Under the pieces are notes generated by a model. It saw only the letters and a list, made by a program, of their open reading frames with translations, ran no database searches and was not told the DNA's origin. Below, one piece after another: positions 49,006 through 59,878 of a stretch of 64,000 nt of DNA (its first letter is position 1; each line of letters opens with the position of its first letter). Position numbers and translations under genes: made by a program. The stretch comes from Tenrec ecaudatus (lineage: Eukaryota; Chordata; Mammalia; Afrosoricida; Tenrecidae): the NCBI RefSeq assembly GCF_050624435.1, contig NC_134538.1, positions 121,989,937-122,053,936 on the forward strand, read 5' to 3'.

Positions 49006-50345
49006 ATTTTTTTAATTAAATCATTTTATTAAGGGCTCTTACTGCTCTTATAACAACCCGTACATCAGTTATAACAAGCACATTTGTATATATATTGCCA
49101 TCATCATTTCCAAAACATTTTCTTTCTACTTGAGTCCTTGGTATCAGTTCCTTTTATCTCCGCCATCACGAACCCTTGATAAATTATTATTTTAATATAT
49201 AACACGTCCCATGTTTCTGTAGTTCAACCCACTATGTGTGGTGGTGGGGTTGTACATCGATCATTGTGATTGATTTTCCATTTCTCCTTTCCCTACTTTC
49301 CTCCTACCCTCATGGTATCACTACTCTCATTAGTCTTGGGGATTTATCTGTCCTGGATTTCATGTGTTGAGAGCTCTTATCTGTACCAGTGCATATGCTC
49401 TGGTCCAGCCAGGTTTGTGAGGTAGAACTGGGGTCATGATAGTTGGTGGGGAGGAGAGGGGTAGTAGACATTAAAGAACTCTAAGAAAGTTGTGTGTTTC
49501 GTTGGTGCAATACTATACCCTGACTGACTCATCCCTTCCCTATGACCCTTCTGTGAGGGTAGTCCAGTTGTCTACAGGTGGGCTTTAGGTCTTCATTAGG
49601 ACCCCACTTGTGCACATCGGTATAATTGTTTTGGGTCTTCTAATGCCTGATACCTGATCCTGTAGACGTCTCGTGATCACACAGGCTGGTGTGCTTCCTC
49701 CATGTGGACTCTGTTGCTGCCCTACTTGATGGCCACTTGCTTAACTTTAAGCCTTTAAGACCCCAGACGCTATATCTTCTAATAGCCAGGAACTATCAGC
49801 TTTCTTCACCACATTTGCTTATGCATCCATTTTATCTTCAGAGATGGTGTTGGGAAGGTGAGCATCACAGAATGCCAGATTATTAGAACAAAGTGTTCTT
49901 GCATTGAGGGAGGACTTGAGTAGCGGTCCAATGTCCATCTATTACCTTGATACTTAACATATAAATATATATACATAGGCCTATATCCCTATGGTTATAT
50001 ATTAATATATTTACATATTAACATGCTTATATTTATACCTGTATAATTGCTTCCTAGTTCTTTCCTCTATTTCTTTTTACTTTCCTCCTGTCCCACCATC
50101 ATGTTCGACCTTCATGTGCCTCTCAATAATTCCTCTCGGCTACACTGCATTTGATCAACTCCCATCAGGCATTCTACACCCTTCTCGCCATTGATTTTAG
50201 ATCTCTTGTTGTTCCCTTGTTCCTGGGTTAGTTGGCTCCACCCTCGCCCCCACCTCACCTCCCCCGCCCCCGACCCAATGGTTCCATTGCTTTCTCTCCA
50301 GGATTGTTTATCTTGCCTATCTTATATAGATAGACATGAAAAAAG
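49006..50345 (-). mobile_element. LINE 3'-end element nested in an RTE copy
   Basis: It is antisense and begins with T-rich sequence then AAATCATTTTATTAAGGGCT. It aligns along its length with 39769-41356 and carries one copy of the 248-bp unit (about 49647-49865). The right border is approximate. Confidence 0.75.
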
Positions 50346-51237
50346 AAGAAGACCTATAAATAGTTCTAGGTCTGTCTGCTGATCCTTATGTATGTTTTCC
50401 AATCAACTCTGATGAGGTGCCAAGCCCTGCCCTCTGAGTCTGAAGTCTATTTTTGGGATTCCTTGGGGTGTGGCCTTGTTTTTTGCTAATGCCATCAGGG
50501 CAGCTTGGATTTTCCTTTGGTACCATTGACCTTGATCATATGCTACCTCCTGAAATGGTTGAACGCTAATTAGTTTTGGCACAGATACTTGGCATAGAAT
50601 TTTATCTTCTCTTGATGTTTCCCATTGTTCAATATTTTGCCCACTGAACCTTTCAAAATTGTAGCTTGAAGTTTGGGATTTTTCTTTCAGCTTGAGAACT
50701 GCCAAGTTTGTTCTTCCCTTTCGGTTTTCTAATTCCAGTCTTTATACATTTCGCTACTGTACTTTACTATGTTATTTCTGAGTTGCCTTTTAAACTTTTG
50801 TGTTGTTACTTACTTCACTTCTTTCATTCACTTTAGCCTACTCTATGTTCAAGAGTAAGTTGCTTATGACCTCCATGTTTGTCTTTTCTTTCTTTCCTGT
50901 CTTTTTAATTACTTTTTGCTTTCTTCATGTATAAGACTCAAGTCACCCTACACTAGCTTTATCTTTGCTCAATTTGTCAAGATGATCTCTACATTAAGAA
51001 GGGATATAAATTTGAGGTCTTACTTTGGCTCTCATGGATTAAAAAATAGCAAAACCCAAACACCTTCAGCTTCAACTTGAACTTGCATATGATGAACAGA
51101 AGATCTTTTGGGATTTGTCCTGTGGTCTTGCTCTGACTGATGAACTTCTCCATTGTTTCCTTCCTCAGATGTAGTTTATTTGATTCCTATGAATGCCATT
51201 CAGTGAGGTTCACACAAGGAGTCATTATTTATGCTTT

Positions 51238-51520
51238 TTTTTTTTACCAGTTTTATTGGCACGTAATCCACACATCACACAATTTAATAGTTCTATCATA
51301 TCAAGAAAAATCGCACAACTTAACACAATCAATTTCAGCACAATTTCTTTTTTACTCCCCGTGACTAAGTCGCCTTTAAAATGAGTTATGTAATTCCCTT
51401 CCGTTAAATGCTCACTCCCCTTCCCACCTTCCTTGATTACTCCCGAAACCCCCTCTTCCTCCCCATCTCACCCTCTCCAGGCCCCTACCTCCTCTACAAA
51501 CCCTTCCATCAGTTATTATC
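51238..51520 (-). mobile_element. L1M-like 3' UTR nested in RTE
   Basis: A T-run followed by ACCAGTTTTATTGGCACGTA and an AC-rich stretch resembles the antisense 3' end of old L1 subfamilies. Confidence 0.55.
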
Positions 51521-51699
51521 ATTCATACCTTTAAAGAAAAGTATTTGCAAGGAATAAGTCATTGGGCTTGCAAAAATTCTATCAAGTAACTTCTAGTATT
51601 ATTTCTATCACCAGCATCATAGTTTTCAACTACTGATCCTCCTTCTGTGGTTTTCATTTTTACATTCTAACCATTAGTAATTATAATGTATTTTTACCA

Positions 51700-52135
51700 A
51701 CAGATAATTATATACTTATTAGAATGTCTTTTAAAAAGCAATAAACCCAACTATTGATGAGAATATGGAACAACTCTAACTCATATATTATTGTTGGGAA
51801 TGCAAATTAAATACCCCCCTGGAAAGCAGGTCAGTTCTTTATCATGAATTAGACATATGTTTATTCAATGACCCGGTTAGTCTAGGGAAATGAAGACTTA
51901 TGTTGATATAAAACCTGCATGTAAATATCTATAGTAACTTCATTTGTAATAGACAAAACTTGGAACCAACAAATATCCATCAATTTTTGAATGTATAAAA
52001 AATTGGGGGATATCCATAAAATGGAATTTTACTCAGTAAGAAAAGTAAACTATTGATATATACAAAAACGTGAATGAATGTCAGATGTTATGCTAAGTGA
52101 AAAAAGATTAAATACATACTTTAATATTTTAAAAA
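51700..52135 (+). mobile_element. Old L1 (L1M-type) 3' end
   Basis: Sense L1 ORF2-end/3' UTR phrases are present: GTTGGGAATGCAAATTAAAT, AACTTGGAACCAACAAATAT and TGTTATGCTAAGTGAAA. It is highly diverged. Confidence 0.7.
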
Positions 52136-52184
52136 GCATTAAAGATACAGTGGGTTTATTAGTAATGAGAGGAAGGGAAAGGTA

Positions 52185-52325
52185 ACACTGTTGTTGGGTA
52201 TCACTGAGCCAGTCTGGCTCACAGTGAGCTTGAGTACAGAGAAATGAATATTACCCAGTCCCATGCCATCCTTACATGTGTCCTTGTTTGAGCCCATTAT
52301 TGCAGCAACTGTGTCCATCCGTCTC
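52185..52325 (-). mobile_element. RTE LINE 3' end, degraded
   Basis: Antisense fragment with CCATGCCATCCTTACATGTG and GCAGCAACTGTGTCCATCC. Confidence 0.65.
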
Positions 52326-52867
52326 ACACACACATTAATTTACAAAGTATTCTTACATAAAAGCGTGTTTCCAAAAGTTCGCGGAAAAATTCCATTATCC
52401 CAGTTTCCCATGATTAAAAAAAAAATCCCCTATGTATCTTGAACATATATATATACCCTTTGATATACCTTGAGGATCTCCTTAAAATACTTGTTATCTG
52501 GGCAACTTTTCAAAGTATTTAAAGTAACATGGGGAAAATAAACTGTAAGTTATATTACGTACTTCTTTGGGGAAATATAGATTTCAAATGGAGCTGCCTA
52601 CATATTCATTAAATACTTCACAATTTTGTTAGTTATTAGTTTAGGTTATTAACATATTAAAATTTCATAAGAAAAACAGAAGTCATATTTCCTCTTTAAA
52701 TTGCTTGTAACTCAGAAAGTTAACATATTCATAATAGCTTCCTTATAGCAAACTTCCTTCCAGAGAGCAAACTTTATACATTTTCTTCAGAAAACTCTCT
52801 TATGCCCTCTGCTGTCCATTTATTCAATATAAATAATTTGAACTAAAATATTTACAGATACATCTCC

Positions 52868-53074
52868 AATCCCCAAACTCACTGCCATCAAGTCAGCTGA
52901 CTCATAGTGACCCTCTAGAACAAGGTGAAACTGCTCCTGTGAGTTTTGGGGACTGTAACTCTATCAAAGTAGAAGGCCACATCCTTTCTCCCACAGAGAG
53001 GCTGATGGTTTTGAACTGCTGGCCTTGCAGTTAGCAGCCCAACATTTTAAAATCACTCTGCTGCCAGGGCTCCT
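52868..53074 (-). repeat. AfroSINE, full length
   Basis: CCCAAACTCACTGCCATCAA tail and CTGCTGCCAGGGCTCC head in antisense. Confidence 0.87.
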
Positions 53075-53103
53075 ATGCATGCACCTTAAAAACAACTATA
53101 ACA

Positions 53104-53282
53104 ACAAATCAAATTCACTGCCATCGAGTCGATGCCGGCTCATAGCAACTATATAGGACAGGGAAGAATTGCCCTTGTGATCTCCCGAGCTCTTAACTGT
53201 TCATGGGAGTAGCAAGCTGGTTTCAAACTAACATTGCAGATAGCAGGCCACTCCTAATCACTAAGCCACCAGGTCTCCTGAT
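53104..53282 (-). repeat. AfroSINE
   Basis: CACTGCCATCGAGTCGATGC tail and GCCACCAGGTCTCC head in antisense, tandem to the previous copy. Confidence 0.85.
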
Positions 53283-53489
53283 TGGCAATATAATATATAT
53301 CTGTAGGGAGAACCTTTTTTTTAAATGAAGAAATCACTTATAAACCTCAGAGATGACAATTCACTGAGAGATGACACTGGCTTCCAATTGCTATATTTCT
53401 CTCTGGAATTGCCTCTTTACAGTGTAATTTTTATTTAAATAATTATATTTACAAAGAGGGCTCACACTGTAGATAAAATTTAGCATTCT

Positions 53490-53632
53490 ATGTTTTTTTA
53501 TGTAACAATATATTATGAAATAGTCTCCATACCATTGAGCAGTCTTCAGACATTTAATTTTATATGGTTGCATAGTATTCGACATGTATGTATTTAATAT
53601 TAATTTATTTTATAACTTTTATTGCTGAGCCC
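53490..53632 (-). mobile_element. L1 3' UTR fragment
   Basis: Antisense AT-rich sequence with TTGCATAGTATTCGACATGT, as in L1 3' UTRs. It is short and diverged. Confidence 0.45.
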
Positions 53633-53646
53633 CACGGAGTACTTCC

Positions 53647-53824
53647 AAGAGTCCTGGGTATGCTGTGGGTTAGGAGCCGGGCTACTAAGTACACAATCAG
53701 ACAGTGAATTCACTAGATGCTCAATGGGAGAAAGATGAGGCTGTCTACCCCCATAAAGATTGGCAGTATGGGGCATGATGAGTCTAAATAGACTTGATGG
53801 CAGTGAATTTGGTTTGGTTTTGGC
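53647..53824 (+). repeat. AfroSINE
   Basis: CAATGGGAGAAAGATGAGGC body and ACTTGATGGCAGTGAATTTG tail. Confidence 0.8.
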
Positions 53825-53835
53825 ATAGAGGGCAC

Positions 53836-54008
53836 TTCTAAAAGAGTCCTGGTAGGACAGTGGTAAATTGCCGAGCTGCTTACCACAAAGCTATTGGTTC
53901 AAAACCACCAGCCACTCTTTCAAATATGAGACTGCTGCTGCCATGAAGATTTAGTCTCAGGAACCCTAAGGAGCAGTTCACTGCAGTTCTGTACCATTGC
54001 TACGGAGT
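53836..54008 (+). repeat. AfroSINE
   Basis: GAGTCCTGGTAGGACAGTGG head and TTGGTTCAAAACCACCAGCC. Confidence 0.8.
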
Positions 54009-54179
54009 TGTTCTACATGTTCTACGTTCACGGGCACACCTGGAATTGGGAATGGCTCCGTGGAAACAGGTTTTCTGTTATTGTTAGGTATCCTTCCATT
54101 GGTTCCCTCTTAAAGCAAGCCTCTGTAATACAGAACTGGAACCTGCCCTGGCCAGTCCTTCCTAATCCTTACACCCACT

Positions 54180-54370
54180 GCTATGTTTGAGCCTACTGCA
54201 GCAGTCACTGTGTCAATCCAGAGCGTGAAGGGTCCGGGGAACCTACATCCTTGAAGTGAGATCTTTATGTGTCAGCACTTAAAAGAAGTCTTCTGCAGAA
54301 GATCTGCTCAATGTAATGTGTCTTTTGAGTACCCGACAACTACTTCCATGAGCACTTATTGTGGATCTGT
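54180..54370 (-). mobile_element. RTE LINE fragment with internal deletion
   Basis: Antisense GCAGTCACTGTGTCAATCCA is joined to CTTCTGCAGAAGATCTGCTC and CTTCCATGAGCACTTATTG, which lie far apart in a full element. Confidence 0.6.
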
Positions 54371-56344
54371 TCTATTTGAGTTTTTCATCATTGGCACTTC
54401 ATTGTATTCAGTCAGTTACTATTATAAATAGCTGTAAGACAAAATTCCTCAAACATATTTTTTGCACATTTCTAATTTGATGCTTATATTAAATCCTTAA
54501 AAACATAACAACTTAGTTTTGAACTACTGACTTTGTGGTTATTATCTTTTTAGGCCAAAATACTTGAACTGTTGACTAGTACAGATTAAAAACTTAAGTG
54601 ACTGGCCACTATTTACTTAATTAATGAGAGTTGGTGATGGGGCAAAACTTTCAACAGTGCTCATTCAATAAGGCAGAACTATGACTAAGGCATGTCCCCA
54701 ATTTTTTTTTAATGGCAAACATCTGGTTGTGTTAAGTTGCCACTTACTGGGCACCCTCAATGCAAGTGATTTGAACCAATGTCCAATGACTTCCAAGACA
54801 TCCATAACTTTGGAATAGAGGTCACCTTCAGCTTCTGACACTTGCACGTTTCAGTCCTATGTCCAAGGGAGTATGTGTGTCTTTAATCTGCTACAGGTGT
54901 GCTAAAGGTAAACTCCAGTTTGCTTAGTGAGACCTCTAAATCAGATTCTTCTGGTGTGGCCTATGAAGGATATTGTGCACCCCGAAAGGACAGAGTCTAA
55001 AGTTTTGGTTGTCTATAATATGTAGCCTGGGTCACCAAGGGCTGGAGAGAAACTCAGTCAAAAGTGTCTGATTAGAAACATATATAGGGTACCTTTTCCC
55101 ATTGGGGGGCTCTACAAATAATGTTTGGCATTGCCAGTTATCTCAATAGCAGGTTGCCCACTAAGGTTTACCCACCAGCAGAAGTGAAATCACCTTTTCT
55201 GAGACCAACATGCCCTCCCTTCCCCACTAGCCCTGACCCCAAACTTCTGGACCTGAGTTTCCATGAATAAATCTTTTAGAATCTCTTTTTTTGTCTAACC
55301 ATGTAAAGACGATAAAATCTGCTGTAGTAAACACAGTGTTTTATGAACATCCATTGAGATAATGCAGGTGGATATCCTTTGAGGCTATAATGTTATACAG
55401 AGAAAAGGTAGTCTTTCATTACTCAGGATAGACATACGTGCAAGCACAGATTTGACTTTTATTGAAGTATCATTAACCTTTTAACATCATGTACGAATCT
55501 CTCTCTGTCAAGGATTTCATTTTACTTGACTCCACCATTAACACTCATGGAAAGAGCGGTCAAGAAATCAGCTGGTGTGTCGTACTGGGCAAATGTGCTG
55601 CACGTGACCTATTGGGAGTGTTGAGGAGCAAAGATGTCCTCACTCTGAGGGCAAAGATGTAATGGACCAAGTCATGGTATCTTGCAGTCTTCAGTGACTG
55701 AACACATTTCATTTCAGCGCTTGCAGTATTAAAGCTTAACTTCTGAGCACCCAGTTTGCAGGAGGCTATGGATGACAATGAAAACTCAAAATTCATTTGC
55801 AGAGTTCTCAAGTAGATTAAGCCTCTATTGAATTCCTTCTGAGCATTAAGCAAGGATGTAGACAATTCTGCCCTCAGGCAGTAAGCTTTGAAAAGTAGAT
55901 TGCCTTCACCCCACTCCACATAGCCTAGAGAGGGGTGGTCTTCTTTTACAGGCTTGCCCGGGTGTGTGTTTGATGGAGATGGCTGTACTGGGGATGGCAC
56001 AAAGGGTTACAGTCAGGAGTCACCCCTATGGGATGCACCCTGATTGCCTTGGTTGGAAGGCCCTGCACCAATCTTGCAAACTCTTTTCAATAATATAACG
56101 TACATGCCCTGCTTCTGTAGTGCCATCTGTAACTGAAATAGTGATCTGCCACCAATCATGAATTAGTGAGTTTCCTTTGCTCCATGCCCTATTAAACAAG
56201 TGAATTTCCAGATGCCATTATGACCTCCTGCTAATGGTTTCCCTCATGCAGATGATGTGTTGGCGTCTTTTGTGTTGCTTTTGTTTTTTTTTAAGGCTTA
56301 GTAAATATTCTAAAGCTGTATTTGAGACCAAGGTCTCTTTTATA
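54371..56344. other. Unassigned stretch in probable CCDC146 intron 1
   Basis: Apart from an RTE fragment at 55505-55690, nothing is recognised. A 146-codon - strand frame at 55560-56000 overlaps that RTE fragment and looks spurious. Confidence 0.5.
55505..55690 (+). mobile_element. RTE LINE ORF2 fragment
   Basis: Sense fragment with AAGGATTTCATTTTACTTGA and GTTGAGGAGCAAAGATGTCC, colinear with 1340-1500. Confidence 0.7.
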
Positions 56345-56352
56345 CCCTCAAA

Positions 56353-56544
56353 CAGTGGTTCTCAACCTTCCTAATGCCGCGACCCTTTCATACAGTTCCT
56401 CCTGTTGTGGTGAACCCCAACCATAAAATTATTTTCGTTGCTACTTAATAACAGTAATTTTGTTACTGTTTTGAATCAGGCGACCCCTGTGAAAGGGTGG
56501 TTTGATCCCTAAAGGGGTTGCGACCCACAGGCTGAGAAGTGCTG
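56353..56544 (+). mobile_element. SPIN-type hAT nonautonomous DNA transposon, complete
   Basis: This 192-bp element starts CAGTGGTTCTCAACCT and has the same internal layout as the FGL2-intron copy. It is flanked by CCCTCAAA (56345-56352) and CCCTAAAA (56545-56552), an 8-bp target duplication with one mismatch. The 3' terminus has decayed slightly (GCTGAGAAGTGCTG). Confidence 0.92.
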
Positions 56545-56630
56545 CCCTAAAACAGCAGTGTCTTTGTTAAAGTACACGAGGAATAATTTGGAGGAGGTGG
56601 TGGCAGGTAAAGAAAAGGGGTAAAGGCGGC

Positions 56631-57180
56631 TGTCTCCATCAAAAGCCTACCATAAAGGAAAAGTACCTAGCCGTGCCAAAATATAGGGGCTGCAAAGAAA
56701 TCAGGCACATATTAGATACCTATGGGGACGATCCAAAGCTGGGTATGCTCAGACCCAGGTTACAAGCCACCGAGGCCCAGGTGAAGGGCAACCTGGGCTT
56801 GCATACTAGGCACCAGCGACATCACATTACGGGTGCACCTCAACTCAGCCCCTAAGATTGGCCAATACCCTCAACCATACCCCTCAAGTAGTGTAGGAGT
56901 GGATAAAAGCAGGGCCAAGGGCAGTCACTCTCTTGCTCTGCTATGTTGTTTTTTTTCATGTTCCCCCCCACCCTCCCCTGCCAAAGTGGCTATCTTCAGT
57001 CACAAACTCTTGCACGGTCCCCTGTGCGACCTTGCACACTTTCCAGAGAGAGCATGTCCTTTCTTGACTTTACCTGAAACTTCCTATTCCCTCATAAAAC
57101 TTACTTGAATTTACAAAAGTGCTTCTGCTGCGTGAATTCTTTCAGCATTGAGAAGTGCGAATTGAAGCAAACCATCCCAG
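56631..57180 (+). repeat. Probable ERV1-type (gammaretroviral) solo LTR
   Basis: It shows the order expected of an LTR: ATTGGCCAATA (about 56857), TATA-like GGATAAAAGCAGG (about 56899), a T/C-rich stretch, CCTCATAAAACTTAC (a polyadenylation-signal variant, about 57090) and GTGAATTCTTTCAGC. Exact borders and target duplication were not established. No internal retroviral sequence is attached. Confidence 0.45.
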
Positions 57181-57265
57181 AAACCTTACGGAGGTAAGGG
57201 TGCAGGAAGGGTGAGACTGGGAAGAAAAGGTGAAAATAAATCTTTTTCTGCTTTGTTACTTAGAG

Positions 57266-57455
57266 AATAGTAAGTAGAGGGGCAGCCGTGAAAAAGAGGA
57301 AGGCCCTCGACAAAATAGATTGGCATAGTGGCTGCAACAATACACTCGAACAAAAGAACAATTGTGAGGATGACGCATCACCAGGCAGCGTTTTGTTTTG
57401 TTGTACATGGGTTGCCATGAGTCAGAGACTACTGGATGGCACCTAGCACCACCGA
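57266..57455 (+). mobile_element. RTE LINE 3' end
   Basis: Sense fragment (AAGAGGAAGGCCCTCGACAA) ending in GGGTTGCCATGAGTCAG. Confidence 0.78.
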
Positions 57456-57467
57456 TGTAGAACACTA

Positions 57468-57588
57468 ATAAAGGAGGAGGCTGTCGACCCACTTCTAGAT
57501 CTGGTCTCCGAGCCCCAAAGGGGCAGTTCTAGTCTGTCCTACAGGGGCACTATGAGTCAAAATCGACTCCTGGTAGATTTTTTTTAGG
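57468..57588 (+). repeat. AfroSINE, 3' part
   Basis: GGGGCAGTTCTAGTCTGTCC and CACTATGAGTCAAAATCGAC, directly after an RTE 3' end. Confidence 0.78.
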
Positions 57589-58357
57589 TTATAGAATAAT
57601 AAAATGTAAAACAGTAAAGGAGATCTTACAGAGCCATTTCATACAATCCTTCATTTTAACACCAAATAAACAGGTTCAGATGACACCAAAGAGAATAAGG
57701 GCAGTCAGGGGTAAAAAACTACTTATTCCACAGCATCAGGTTGGCACTCCTGTATTTTCTATTGGCCCTAAGTCCCAGGATCATTAGTAATCAAAGCAAT
57801 CAATTTTGTTGCCCAAACAAGTCCTGATCGCTCCAATTTTTCTTTTAAACCGAGTAGCCTAAAATGAAAATACAGTGCGTTATATTGCAATTTTGTAGAT
57901 GTACACATGCGCATTTTAATTTTATTTTTGATCCTTAGAAAAACCCCTTTGAGATAAAGCAAAAAAAAAAGTATCCCCAGTTTAAGAATGAACAATTAAT
58001 AACCAGAAGTGGCTTAGGGGTCACCTAGAGTCCAGAAAGCATCACGACTCTAAAGCTATTCTTAAAATTTCTACCAGAGATTCTCCCCCCCTCCCCCCGC
58101 CCCCGCATCAACCCAGTTATCTTCTAGCCAAGTGAGCCTCCATTCCCAGAAGGCGCCGCACTAGCTTAGGAGATTTGAGTTTAACCGTCCACATTGGATA
58201 CTCCTAATTTAATTCAAGGGTTCTCACCTTTTAAAGAGCAGTTTCTTATCTTTCTCCTTTGTCCTGCTTATTTAGGCTGTTTTATTTATCTTTGGTTTCG
58301 AACGCCTACGTCTCACTCCAAAACTCCTCCCTCTCCAAGGAAGAAATCGCGTCCTCG

Positions 58358-58371
58358 GTATCCAAGGAAAC
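58358..58371. promoter_or_regulatory. RFX X-box-like motif
   Basis: GTATCCAAGGAAAC fits the imperfect palindrome GTTNCCATGGNAAC at all but two defined positions. RFX factors drive ciliary genes through X-boxes close to the start site. CCDC146 is a centriole/flagellum gene, so the position fits, but binding is inferred from the motif only. Confidence 0.45.
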
Positions 58372-58821
58372 CACATGCACACGGACCTGCCCACCTTTCC
58401 ACTTTCGCGCTTTCTATTGGTCGGATGAATTCTCATCCACCTCTCCCCGCCCCTCCAGTGACCAATGGACTTGAGCCAAAGAGGGTACGTCCCCCAAACC
58501 CGGCCTAGTTCTCGCGCTTAGAAAGCGGCCTGCTCTGCGAAATGCCTCCTGGGATTTGTAGTTTTCGGATCGCTCAGCTCCCGTCAACCTGCGACCTATC
58601 CCGTGGGCCTTCGCGAAAGGGGCGAGCGCAGACGCAGAGTTGGTCAGGGTGGACTACTGAGACGGTCCGACTCTCCGCGTGTGCGCCGCTGCAGCCTGAG
58701 GCGTCCGGCAGAGTGGGCGAGCTTACTCTTGCTTCAGCAAACGCTCGCAAACGTCCCCCTGGACTTGAGGCGGCTCGGTGACTAAGCCGGCTGACCTGAG
58801 GGGGCGCGAGCGCGGCGTGCC

Positions 58822-59257
58822 ATGTTCGTTCCCTGCTCGGGTGGGGGGCGCGGTGGCGTGCGGCTCTGCCACCTGTGGTGGTGGGTGGGGCGCTGGACCT
58901 GCCGGGCTCACCTGGCGCGGCTGTACGCCTCCGGCGGGAACGAGCACCGGCCCAGCTCGGAGCGCCAACCCCCGCCCGGGCCCGCTCAGCGACCGCTGAA
59001 GGCCTGGACACTGCTGGTGAGCCCGTTCGGCGCGCTGCGGACGCAGCTCCCGTGCGACTTGACCGTGAGGCCCCTGGACCCCCACAGGTACCCGGACTCC
59101 GACCGCGTGCTGGTGGCGGTGTCTGGCGTGGAGGGCGAGGTGCACGGCCTGGACAGCCTGCAGGTGAGGTACGACGAGACGAAGAAGGTGATGTCCATCG
59201 TGTCCGAGACCATCGACCCCCGGGCCTCCGTGGAGGTGGACGCACCCCTGCAGTTTG
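58822..59257 (+). CDS. FAM185A: FAM185A coding exon 1
   Basis: This exon encodes the first 145 residues plus one base. The start at 58822 lies in GTGCCATGTTC context, and the protein opens MFVPCSGGGRGG, matching FAM185A. Conserved blocks are LYASGGNEHRPSS, RPLKAWTLLVSPFGALR, QLPCDLTVRPLDP and the run DSLQVRYDETKKVMS. FAM185A is poorly characterised. Its later part resembles the DUF4097 beta-repeat fold, and an arginine-rich N-terminus suggests mitochondrial import, which is inference. The exon ends CAG-TTT-G before GCAAGT (59258-59263), a GC donor. Using the GT three bases further on would break the frame into exon 2. The exon lies in a CpG island and is very GC-rich. Confidence 0.88.
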
Positions 59258-59527
59258 GCAAGTGAAATGAGTTTGGCTCCCAGGGCACGCGCATCCGCTG
59301 ATGTGCACTTTCATTGATTCATTTTGAACCGACTAATGCCATTCGCCTTCCGCATTTTGGTGCTGCCTCCTTTTTTTCCTGTTTTATTCCGAGTTTCTGG
59401 GTAGCAGTGTGTGTACACCATACTTCCACAATCAGTATTCTGCAAAAAACCTCTTTAACGTGCCCCTCTGGGGACTAGGAGCAACTCATCCGAGCCAGGG
59501 TATTTTTATTTGTCTCCTGAGCATGTG

Positions 59528-59878
59528 AAATGTGGACAATCAGCAAAGAAGACTGAAAGAGAACTGATGCATTTGGATCATGGTGTTGATGCAGAATATT
59601 GAACACGCCATGGACTACCAGAAGAACATCCCTGTCTTGGAAGAGTGCAAGGATGGATGGAAAGACTTTCTCTCGCGGACTTTCCCTATATTCTCAGGAG
59701 GGACCAGACCCTGGAGGGACATCATGGTTGGTAGAGGAGGAGCAAAAAATAAAAAGAGGAAAATCCTCAATGAGAAGGAATGGCACAGTGACTGCAACAA
59801 TATATAGCAACGATTGAAGATGGCAGTGTTTCCTTCTGTCCAATAAAATGTTCTTGTCAGTCAGAACCAACTTGCCGC
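59528..59878 (+). mobile_element. RTE LINE 3' end in FAM185A intron 1
   Basis: Sense copy with ACGCCATGGACTACCAGAAG, GGAGGGACATCATGGTTGG and GTCAGAACCAACTTG. Confidence 0.8.

Larger units (their letters stand above)
47915..51700 (-). mobile_element. Near-full-length RTE (BovB-related) LINE with two nested insertions
   Basis: Antisense RTE sequence runs from the C-terminal ORF2 region (47915-48998), through RT and linker (about 50455-51235), to the endonuclease-side region (about 51530-51700). Broken ORF traces include the RT piece at 48300-48494 and a linker ORF at 50403-50705. It is interrupted by a LINE 3' end (49006-50345) and by an L1-like 3' UTR (51238-51520). No intact ORF remains. Confidence 0.78.
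58300..59280. promoter_or_regulatory. CpG island, likely bidirectional promoter of FAM185A (+) and CCDC146 (-)
   Basis: CpG dinucleotides are dense from about 58.3 to 59.3 kb and sparse on both sides. The proximal part holds an inverted CCAAT box (ATTGG 58416-58420), a GC box (58445-58453) and CCAAT (58462-58466). No TATA box is evident. FAM185A exon 1 starts at its right. CCDC146 reads left from somewhere upstream of 33985, and this is the only CpG island in that direction within the window, so a shared promoter is the simplest reading. Confidence 0.65.

Noticed and set aside
55560-56000. 146-codon - strand frame
   Set aside because: Part is antisense to an RTE fragment. No motif, splice site or homology was recognised.
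59261-59266. GT donor three bases after the GC site in FAM185A
   Set aside because: Using it would shift exon 2 out of frame into an early stop, so the GC donor fits better.
58574-59314. 246-codon - strand frame antisense to FAM185A exon 1
   Set aside because: A long frame expected from high GC. It is Arg/Pro/Ser-rich, has no family resemblance and shadows the real exon.
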